A stretch of DNA of 64,000 bases. It comes from an uncultured Streptomyces sp. Lineage in GTDB: Bacteria > Actinomycetota > Actinomycetes > Streptomycetales > Streptomycetaceae. Numbering within the stretch: position 1 is the first letter of the stretch; every line of letters begins with the position of its first letter. Below are positions 57,609-64,000 of this stretch, one piece after another. Both the position numbers and the translations under genes were made by a program. The notes below the pieces were generated by a model. It was not told the origin of the DNA and made no database searches. It saw only the letters and a program-made list of their open reading frames with translations. Location: assembly GCF_947488945.1 (NCBI RefSeq), contig NZ_CANLBS010000004.1, forward strand, positions 248,001-312,000. The letters run 5' to 3'.

Positions 57609-57709
57609 ACGTGCGGTTACCGGTCGGTACAGCGATGTGCCCGGTTTCACACGGCCGGCCGCCCGCGCGGGCCCGGCCGGAACCCGCGCGTGCGGCCGGG
57701 GGCGTCCGT

Positions 57710-58681
57710 TCAGACCGCGGCGGACACCGGGGCGGCGGCGGCCTCGCGGGCCTCGGTCGCCTGCTGGAAGAGCCGCCCGGCGCGGTACGAGGACCGCACC
57801 AGCGGGCCCGACATCACACCGGAGTAGCCGATCGCGTCGGCCTCGTCCTTCAGCTCCACGAACTCCTGCGGCTTCACCCAGCGCTCGACGGGGTGGTGGC
57901 GCACCGAGGGGCGCAGGTACTGCGTGATCGTGATCAGCTCGCAACCCGCGTCGTGCAGGTCCTGGAGCGCCTCGCTGACCTCTTCACGGGTCTCGCCCAT
58001 GCCGAGGATCAGGTTGGACTTCGTCACCAGTCCCGCCTCGCGGGCCCGCGTGATGACCTCGAGGGAGCGCTCGTAGCGGAAGCCGGGGCGGATGCGCTTG
58101 AAGATGCGCGGCACGGTCTCCACGTTGTGGGCGAGGACCTCGGGACGCGAGGAGAAGACCTCGGCGAGCTGGTCCGGCTCCGCGTTGAAGTCGGGGATCA
58201 GCAGCTCGACCTTGGTGCGGCCGGCCTCCCGCTCCGAGGTCAGCGCGTGGATCTGGCGGACGGTCTCGGCGTACAGCCAGGAACCGCCGTCGTCCAGGTC
58301 GTCGCGGGCGACCCCGGTGATCGTGGCGTAGTTGAGGTCCATCGTGACGACGGACTCGCCGACCCGGCGGGGCTCGTCGCGGTCGAGCGCCTGCGGCTTG
58401 CCCGTGTCGATCTGGCAGAAGTCGCAGCGGCGGGTGCACTGGTCACCGCCGATGAGGAAGGTGGCCTCGCGGTCCTCCCAGCATTCGAAGATGTTGGGGC
58501 AGCCCGCCTCCTGGCAGACCGTGTGCAGCCCCTCGCTCTTCACCAGCTTCTGCAACTGGTTGTACTCGGGGCCCATCTTCGCCCGGGTTTTGATCCACTC
58601 GGGCTTGCGCTCGATGGGGGTCTGGCTGTTCCGGACCTCGAGGCGCAGCATCTTGCGCCCGTCGGGTGCGACAGCGGACAC
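57710..58681 (-). CDS. lipA: Lipoyl synthase
   Basis: 323 residues from GTG 58681, with GGGAG seven bases upstream. Radical-SAM enzyme: auxiliary-cluster cysteines in [29 protein letters not shown]-cluster motif [30 protein letters not shown], and the C-terminal RSSYRAG that supplies a Ser ligand. It inserts two sulfurs into octanoylated lipoyl domains to make lipoate for dehydrogenase complexes. lipB lies 208 bp upstream on the same strand and supplies its substrate, so the pair acts in sequence. Confidence 0.97.
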   Translation of the reverse strand: MSAVAPDGRKMLRLEVRNSQTPIERKPEWIKTRAKMGPEYNQLQKLVKSEGLHTVCQEAGCPNIFECWEDREATFLIGGDQCTRRCDFCQIDTGKPQALDRDEPRRVGESVVTMDLNYATITGVARDDLDDGGSWLYAETVRQIHALTSEREAGRTKVELLIPDFNAEPDQLAEVFSSRPEVLAHNVETVPRIFKRIRPGFRYERSLEVITRAREAGLVTKSNLILGMGETREEVSEALQDLHDAGCELITITQYLRPSVRHHPVERWVKPQEFVELKDEADAIGYSGVMSGPLVRSSYRAGRLFQQATEAREAAAAPVSAAV

Positions 58682-58889
58682 TCCGGCACTCCCCTTTGCT
58701 TTCGCTGCTCTGCTTGGCTGCATCCGAACCACGGCTGCATTCGAATCTTCGGCGAACCCCAGGGTACGCCCGCCGTTCGATCGGCTGTACGCCCCGGCAA
58801 CCCGCATCCGGCCGGTCTTGTTCCCGAGGCCGACAACCCGCGGGCCCCTGAAGCCGCCCGGGGGCGCGCCCGGAACCCGGGGTCCACAC

Positions 58890-59699
58890 TCAGGGGGCGG
58901 GGGCCGGCTGCGGCGCCGGGACCTCGCGCGGGGCGGGCACGGCGTTCTCCAGGACGTCCCGCAGGTGCTTCTCGACCACCGGCAGCACGTCCCCGATGGT
59001 GATCTCCCGGCCCAGTTCGTTGCTGAGCGAGGTGACCCCGGCGTCCCGGATGCCGCACGGCACGATGCGGTCGAACCAGGTGTTGTCCGGGTTCACGTTC
59101 AGGGCGAAGCCGTGCATGGTGACCCCCTTGGCGACCCGGATGCCGATCGCCGCCAGCTTGCGGTCCTCGCGGCGCTGGCCGGCGTTGGACGGGGCGTACT
59201 CGGGGCCGTTCAGCCGGGCGTCGAACTCGTCGTCCCGGAGGCGCGGGTCGAAGTCGAGCGAGAGACCGCCGAGCGTCGGGCGCTCCTCGACCGGGTCGCC
59301 CAGCACCCACACCCCGCTGCGGCCCTCGACCCGGCTGGTCTCCAGCCCGAAGGCGGCGGCCGTGCGGATCAGCGCCTCCTCCAGCCTGCGCACGTGCGCG
59401 ACGACGTCCACGGGGCGCGGCAGCTTGAGGATCGGGTAGCCGACGAGCTGTCCCGGACCGTGCCAGGTGATCTTGCCGCCGCGGTCCACGTCGATGACCG
59501 GGGTGCCGTCGAGCGGGCGCTCGCTGTCCGCGGTGCGCCGCCCCGCGGTGTAGACCGGCGGGTGCTCCAGCAGCAGGCAGGTGTCGGGGACGGTGTCCTC
59601 GAAGCGGGCCGCGTGCACCTCGCGCTGCCTCTGCCACGCCTCCTGGTACGCGACGGCTTCCTCGCCGAACCCCAGCCGGACAAAACGCAGCTCGCTCAC
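58890..59699 (-). CDS. lipB: Octanoyl-ACP:protein N-octanoyltransferase
   Basis: 269 residues from GTG 59699, which has GGAGG seven bases upstream. Family features: [91 protein letters not shown] (catalytic Lys) and [18 protein letters not shown] (catalytic Cys). It moves octanoate from acyl carrier protein to lipoyl domains; LipA then adds sulfur. Lipoate is needed by pyruvate and 2-oxoglutarate dehydrogenase and the glycine cleavage system. Confidence 0.97.
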   Translation of the reverse strand: MSELRFVRLGFGEEAVAYQEAWQRQREVHAARFEDTVPDTCLLLEHPPVYTAGRRTADSERPLDGTPVIDVDRGGKITWHGPGQLVGYPILKLPRPVDVVAHVRRLEEALIRTAAAFGLETSRVEGRSGVWVLGDPVEERPTLGGLSLDFDPRLRDDEFDARLNGPEYAPSNAGQRREDRKLAAIGIRVAKGVTMHGFALNVNPDNTWFDRIVPCGIRDAGVTSLSNELGREITIGDVLPVVEKHLRDVLENAVPAPREVPAPQPAPAP

Positions 59700-60039
59700 G
59701 GTGACGCCTCCCTGGTCGCGGCGGCCGGCCCGTCCGGAGGAGTCCCCGGAGCCGCAGCGCCGCACCGACCGCACCCCGGCCCACTGTACGACCGCCCCTT
59801 TGGCGGCGGCCCGCCAGGTCGTGGACGTGCGGGAACGCGCGGCCCGCCGCCGGCGCCCCCGGTGGACGGTACGGGCATTCCCGCGGCCTTCCGTCAGCTC
59901 TGCCCGGAATCCTCACACGATCGGATGAACGTGGAGCGAAGGAGTCCGGGAGCGCGTCCGGGGCCGCTAAATTCGCGCCGTCCCACAAGGCCGTCAAGGG
60001 CTGCCCGCCCGGCCCCCGAGGCAGGAGACCGCACCGCTG
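59700..60039. other. 340-bp divergent spacer between lipB and the HTH regulator
   Basis: No gene found. It must hold the lipB promoter and that of the regulator at 60040. The run CTCACACGATCGGATGAACG near 59912-59931 is AT-richer than its surroundings, but no -10/-35 pair or dyad is convincing. Confidence 0.4.
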
Positions 60040-61614
60040 ATGTCGGAACGACCCTCGCAGCGCAACCCCAACCGCCGGCTCGCCGCGCTCATCGCCGAGG
60101 CCGGGTTCTCCCATGCGGGCCTCGCCCGCCGGGTGGACCAGCTCGGCCTCGAACACGGTCTGGACCTCCGGTACGACAAGACGTCCGTGACCCGGTGGCT
60201 GCGCGGCCAGCAGCCCCGCGGCACCACCCCCGCGCTGATCGCCGAGGTCTTCACCCGCAGGCTCGGCCGCCGGCTCTCCGCCCAGGACCTCGGCCTGGAC
60301 GCCTGCGCCCCGGTCTACGCCGGGCTGGAGTTCGCCGCCACCCCCGCCGAGGCGGTGGACATCGTCAGCGGCCTGTGGCGCAAGGACTCGGGCAACCAGG
60401 CCGAGCTGCGCAAGATCGCCTTCACCCCCGCCGGACTGGTGGTGCCCAGCCGGGACTGGCTCATCGGCCTGCCCGACGAGTGGGTGGCGCGCGGCGACGC
60501 GGCGGCCGGCGGCGCCCTGCGCGGCGCACCGCCGGGCGGAGCCCGGGACGACCGGGCGCCGAAGACCCCGGAGGCCGTCCCCGCCGCCCGGAACGCCGGC
60601 CGGCGCACGGTGATCCCGCAGGGCGTCGCCGGACCTCCCGCCGCGGCCCGCCCGCCCGGCATCCCGCCGCACGTGGTGCCCCGGCAGCGGCAGACCGAAC
60701 GCTCCACGGGGCAGCGCGTGGGCGCGGGCGACGTGGCCGCGCTCCGCTCGGTCGGCGACCTCTTCCGCTCGCTCGACAACGCCTACGGCGGCGGCCACGC
60801 CCGGCAGGCGCTGGTCCGCTACCTGGAACACGAGGCCGAGCCCATGCTCCGGGGGAGCTACGGCGAGGCCACCGGCCGGAGCCTGTTCGCGGCCACCGCC
60901 GACCTGACCCGGCTGGCCGGCTGGACGTCGTACGACATCGCCGCGCACGGGCTCGCCCAGCGCTACTTCGTCCAGGCGCTGCGGCTCGCCCAGGCCGCCG
61001 GCGACCGGGCCTACGGCAGCTTCGTGCTGATCACGATGAGCCGCCAGGCGGTCTATCTGGGCCACGGCCGGGAGGCCGTCCAACTGGCGCGCGTCGCCCA
61101 GCAGGGCGTCGGCTCCGCGGCGCCCGCGGTCGTGCAGGCGCTGCTGCACGCGGTGGAGGCGCGCGGCCACGGCGTGCTCGGCGACGCGAGGGCGTGCGCC
61201 ACCTCGCTGGCGCGCGCCGAGCACGCGCTGGAGACCGCCCGCACCGGCGACGAAGTGCCCCACTGGGCGCGGTACTTCGACGAGGCGCAGCTCGCCGACG
61301 AGTTCGCCCACGCGCACCGGGACCTCCAGCAGTACCGGACCGCCGCCCAGCACGCGGAGCGCTCGCTCCAGCTCCGCGCGCCCGCGTACGCCCGCAGCAG
61401 GCTGTTCTGCCGGGTGGTGCTCGCCTCGGCCCGGCTCGGCCTCGGCGAGCTCGACCAGGCCTGCCGCCTCGGCGCGGAGGCGGCCCAGCAGGCGTCCGAG
61501 ATGCGGTCGGTGCGTGCCACCGAGTACGTCCGCGATTTCGAACGCCGGCTGGAGCCGTACCGGGACGCGGCGGCGGTCCGCGGGTACCACGACCGCGTCG
61601 CCGTGCTCGGCTGA
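60040..61614 (+). CDS. Large HTH/TPR-type regulator (NsdA-like)
   Basis: 524 residues. N-terminal region NPNRRLAALIAEAGFSHAGLARRVDQLGLEHGLDLRYDKTSVTRWLRGQQPRGTTPALIAEVFTRRLGR is a degenerate XRE-type helix-turn-helix. A Pro/Ala-rich linker follows, then a helical, TPR-like repeat (YGGGHARQALVRYLEHEAEPML...FVQALRLAQAAGDRAYGSFVLITMSRQAVYLGHGREAVQLARVAQQG...YRTAAQHAERSLQLRAPAYARSRLF). Similar proteins such as NsdA repress antibiotic production and development in streptomycetes; I infer only the family. It lies beside lipB as its orthologue does in S. coelicolor. Confidence 0.85.
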   Translation: MSERPSQRNPNRRLAALIAEAGFSHAGLARRVDQLGLEHGLDLRYDKTSVTRWLRGQQPRGTTPALIAEVFTRRLGRRLSAQDLGLDACAPVYAGLEFAATPAEAVDIVSGLWRKDSGNQAELRKIAFTPAGLVVPSRDWLIGLPDEWVARGDAAAGGALRGAPPGGARDDRAPKTPEAVPAARNAGRRTVIPQGVAGPPAAARPPGIPPHVVPRQRQTERSTGQRVGAGDVAALRSVGDLFRSLDNAYGGGHARQALVRYLEHEAEPMLRGSYGEATGRSLFAATADLTRLAGWTSYDIAAHGLAQRYFVQALRLAQAAGDRAYGSFVLITMSRQAVYLGHGREAVQLARVAQQGVGSAAPAVVQALLHAVEARGHGVLGDARACATSLARAEHALETARTGDEVPHWARYFDEAQLADEFAHAHRDLQQYRTAAQHAERSLQLRAPAYARSRLFCRVVLASARLGLGELDQACRLGAEAAQQASEMRSVRATEYVRDFERRLEPYRDAAAVRGYHDRVAVLG

Positions 61615-61624
61615 CATCGCCCCC

Positions 61625-62944
61625 TCACGCCACCCCGGTGTACGAGGGCTCCGCTTCCCGTACGCCCAGGTCGCGCAGGATCCACGAGGCGGCCCGCCGT
61701 CCGGAGCGCAGCGCGCCCCGGACGGTGCTGGTGTCCCGGTGGTCCCCGCAGACGTACAGCCCGGAGAGGATGCGCACCGGGCGTCGCGGATCGTGCGGCG
61801 GACGCATCACCGGCACCGCCTCCCGGTCGTGGTGGACGGCCAGCAGCTCCCAGCCGCCGGTGTCCGTCCCGTACAGCGATGCCAGCTGGGTCCGGACCGC
61901 GCGGTCCAGGTGCTGCGGCGGGGCGCCGAGGAGCGTCGAGGTGACCAGCGCCCGTCCTTCCGGTGCACGCGAGGGGTCGACCTCGCTCATCACCGCCGTG
62001 TACGCCACCGGGCCCGACCGGTCCGCGTCCAGCAGCAGCGAGGACCCGCCGGGCGGGGGAGCGGGCGCCGCGTGGTGGACCACCGTCACCGGGTGGAAGT
62101 CCGGCACCCGCAGCCCCGGCAGCAGTTCCGCCGCGGCCCCCGCGCCGGTCGCCAGGAGCAGCGAACGGCAGTCCAGTTCGCCGTGGTCCTTGGTGACGAC
62201 CCGGTTGATGCCGGCCCCGGTGACGTGGACGCCGGTCCGCACCGTCCCGGCCGGCAGCGCCGCCGCGAGCAGCTCCGGCAGGGCGGCGGCTCCGCCGGCC
62301 GGCACGGCGAGACCACCGCGCGCGTAGTCGCGCAGCACCAGATCGGCGCAGCGGCCGGACGACACCAGCTCCGGGTCGCTCAACAGCGCGGTGAGCAACG
62401 GGTGCAGGACGCCCCCTACCGTCCGGGCCGGCAGCCCCCGCGCGGCGGACAACTCCGCCGCCGCCCGCTCCGGACGGGACCACAGCCGGTCGGGCGGCGT
62501 GGCGGCCAGCCGGGCCAGTGCCGCCCCCAGCCGCGCCTGGTCCAGCGCGCCGACCACGGCCGCCCCCCGGTGCGCCGGGAACGGATGAAGGGCGCCCGGC
62601 CGGGCGCGTACCGCTCTGAACGCGCCCCGTGCGCCCCTGAAGGGCCCGACGGGGTGACGGCGCCCGCCGGAGTGCACCAGCACCCCGGAGGCGAACTCCC
62701 GCAGCTCCAGGGCTTCGAGCCCGGGTGCGAGCGGGGCCCCGCCCGGTTGCGGGCTGAGCAGCGGGCCCAGCAGGTCCAGCCGGAACCCGTCCAGGGTGCG
62801 GGTGCCGAGCCGCCCGCCCACGTGCCCGGCGGCCTCCAGGACGGTGCAGCTCACCCCCGCCCCGATCAGCCGGTGGGCCGCTGAGAGGCCCGCGACCCCG
62901 GCCCCGATGATGACCACGTCCGCGTGGCGCGCCGAGCTGAGCAC
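61625..62944 (-). CDS. FAD-dependent amine-oxidase-type oxidoreductase
   Basis: 439 residues. N-terminal dinucleotide-binding fold ADVVIIGAGVAGLSAAHRLIGAGVSCTVLEAAGHVGGRLGTRTLDGFRLDLLGP is the NAD(P)-binding_8/amine-oxidase signature, and the C-terminal FAD stretch LSGLYVCGDHRDTSTVRGALRSGRRAAS closes the domain. The middle (AGGAAALPELLAAALPAGTVRTGVHVTG, LLLATGAGAAAELLPGL) is typical of protoporphyrinogen- or phytoene-oxidase relatives. It converges with the HTH gene (10 bp between stops). Substrate not evident. Confidence 0.9.
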   Translation of the reverse strand: MLSSARHADVVIIGAGVAGLSAAHRLIGAGVSCTVLEAAGHVGGRLGTRTLDGFRLDLLGPLLSPQPGGAPLAPGLEALELREFASGVLVHSGGRRHPVGPFRGARGAFRAVRARPGALHPFPAHRGAAVVGALDQARLGAALARLAATPPDRLWSRPERAAAELSAARGLPARTVGGVLHPLLTALLSDPELVSSGRCADLVLRDYARGGLAVPAGGAAALPELLAAALPAGTVRTGVHVTGAGINRVVTKDHGELDCRSLLLATGAGAAAELLPGLRVPDFHPVTVVHHAAPAPPPGGSSLLLDADRSGPVAYTAVMSEVDPSRAPEGRALVTSTLLGAPPQHLDRAVRTQLASLYGTDTGGWELLAVHHDREAVPVMRPPHDPRRPVRILSGLYVCGDHRDTSTVRGALRSGRRAASWILRDLGVREAEPSYTGVA

Positions 62945-63183
62945 ATCGCCCTCCCCGAGTCGGCAGCGACTGCCGGAGGGGTCATGCCCTCAACCGGCCC
63001 CCGGAATGCCGGAGTTCGGACGCAGGCTAGGAGGATGGCCGATACCCGCGCAGTCGCGCGCACCCCGGGCACCGGTGCACGCCGGTCGCACCCGGCCCCG
63101 CGCCCCCGCCCTGTCTCCCGCCGCCCCGTGCCGGACCCGGAGCCCGACGAAGCGGCGTGCCCGGAGCCGGACGAGCCGGGCGC

Positions 63184-64000
63184 CTACCGTCGCAGCGCCG
63201 CCCGGATGGCGTCCTCGATCCCCGGGAAGGCGAAGGAGAAGCCCGAGTCCAGCAGCCGCCGCGGCACCACCCGCTGGCTGCCGAGCACGTCGGAGGCGAA
63301 CTCGCCGAGCGCCAGCCGCAGCGCCGGCGCGGGGGCGGTGAACACCGTCGGGCGGTGCAGCACCCGGCCCATCGCGGCGGTGACCACCGCGTTGGTGACG
63401 GGCTCCGGCGCGGTCAGGTTGACCGGGCCCGTGCACTCCTCGGTGTCCAGGAGATGGCGCAGCGCCGCGACGTGGTCGTGCAGCGCGATGAAGCTCCAGT
63501 ACTGGAGTCCGTCGCCCAGCCGTCCGCCGAGCCCGGCCTTGAACAGCGGGAACAGCCGCCCCCAGGCGCCGCCCCCGGAGGCGACCACCAGACCGGTGCG
63601 GGCGTGCACGGTCCGTACGCCCGCCTCCTCGGCGGCCGCCGTGGCGGCCTCCCACTCCTCGCAGACGGACGGCAGGAAGCCGTCGCCGGGCGGGGCGTCC
63701 TCGTCCACGGCGCGGTCGCCGGTGTCTCCGTAGAAGCCGATCGCGGAGCCGGAGACCAGCACCCGGGGCGGGGTGTCCAGGGACGCGACCGCCTCGGCCA
63801 CCGCCGCGGTGCCCAGCACCCGGCTGTCCCGGATCTCCTTCTTGTACGCGGCGGTCCAGCGGTGGTCCCCCACCCCGGCCCCGGCCAGATGGACCACGGC
63901 GTCGCAGCCGGCCAGCCGGGAGACGTCGACGTACCCGCGGTGCGGGTCCCACTCGATCTCGTGGACGGTTCTGGCCGGCCGGCGCACCATCGGACGCACT
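63184..64000 (-). CDS. TIGR01777-family SDR epimerase, 5' end missing
   Basis: The visible 271 residues are the body of a TIGR01777 sugar-epimerase-like protein. Landmarks: CDAVVHLAGAGVGDHRWTAAYKKEIRDSRVLGT, PPRVLVSGSAIGFYGDTGDRAVDEDAPPGDGFLPSVCEEWEAA (YxxxK replaced by this family's pattern), VRTVHARTGLVVASGGGAWGRLFPLFKAGLGGRLGDGLQYWSFIALHDHVAAL and ...RVVPRRLLDSGFSFAFPGIEDAIRAAL. The N-terminal nucleotide-binding GxxGxxG lies beyond base 64000. An in-frame Met at the edge (63999) is probably internal. Role uncertain; relatives affect cell division or cofactor metabolism. Confidence 0.9.
   Translation of the reverse strand, partial: VRPMVRRPARTVHEIEWDPHRGYVDVSRLAGCDAVVHLAGAGVGDHRWTAAYKKEIRDSRVLGTAAVAEAVASLDTPPRVLVSGSAIGFYGDTGDRAVDEDAPPGDGFLPSVCEEWEAATAAAEEAGVRTVHARTGLVVASGGGAWGRLFPLFKAGLGGRLGDGLQYWSFIALHDHVAALRHLLDTEECTGPVNLTAPEPVTNAVVTAAMGRVLHRPTVFTAPAPALRLALGEFASDVLGSQRVVPRRLLDSGFSFAFPGIEDAIRAALRR

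Overview
The window reads as a piece of Streptomyces core chromosome. GC is very high, third codon positions are almost always G or C, GTG and TTG starts are frequent, and the gene set is actinobacterial (DUF4191, GlnE, GlnII, WYL and TetR regulators, MalR/MalEFG, sortase-type surface protein). The order glnA - RDD - DUF4191 - small protein - lipA - lipB - helix-turn-helix regulator, together with glnII, the mal cluster, glnE, nadE and a second glnA-like gene, matches what I remember of the S. coelicolor glnA region. I identify no phage, insertion sequence, CRISPR array, rRNA or functional tRNA gene.

Layout. 1-8.5 kb: drug-type ABC ATPase (cut by the window edge), panB, a DHA2 exporter with its TetR, an EEP-family membrane phosphohydrolase, a haloacid-dehalogenase-like hydrolase on a TTG start, and a DHA1 exporter. 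8.6-14.5 kb: glutamine-dependent NAD synthetase, a CBS protein, an overlapping DUF3105-DUF305 pair, and glnA2. 14.6-20.5 kb: WYL regulator/VOC protein pair, TetR/DHA2 pair around a clear operator, an esterase remnant, a PrmC-like methyltransferase behind a 19-codon leader, and a PPOX protein. 20.8-25 kb: glnE and a PAP2-type membrane enzyme. 25-40.2 kb: maltose/starch cluster (malR, malE-malF-malG, alpha-glucosidase, a second malR-like gene, a CBM20 alpha-amylase and a 1774-residue double-headed amylase/pullulanase). 40.3-49.6 kb: tautomerase, TetR, a two-component system with overlapping genes, a receiver-less OmpR-type regulator behind a Cys-Cys leader peptide, glnII, and a mix of small metabolic genes. 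49.8-64 kb: proteins of unknown role, glnA, the DUF4191/lipA/lipB block, a long HTH regulator, a FAD oxidoreductase and a TIGR01777-type SDR cut by the right edge.

Two physiological themes stand out. Nitrogen: glnA (Tyr397 present), glnII, glnE and glnA2 lie within about 42 kb, and glnA and glnII each carry a four-block GlnR box. Carbon: secreted amylase and amylopullulanase would make maltodextrins, MalEFG imports them (no ATPase is encoded, as expected if MsiK is shared), the cytoplasmic alpha-glucosidase hydrolyses them, and CTTGC-type operators sit upstream of malE and of the amylase gene. Many convergent gene ends carry strong GC-rich hairpins.

For follow-up I would look first at the 11-bp iteron array upstream of the ABC gene, the two leader peptides, the MalR paralogue pair, the dehalogenase-like enzyme that lacks one carboxylate-binding arginine, and the dual-catalytic amylopullulanase. 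I saw no clear new defence or mobile system. All function calls come from reading motifs; no database search was run.
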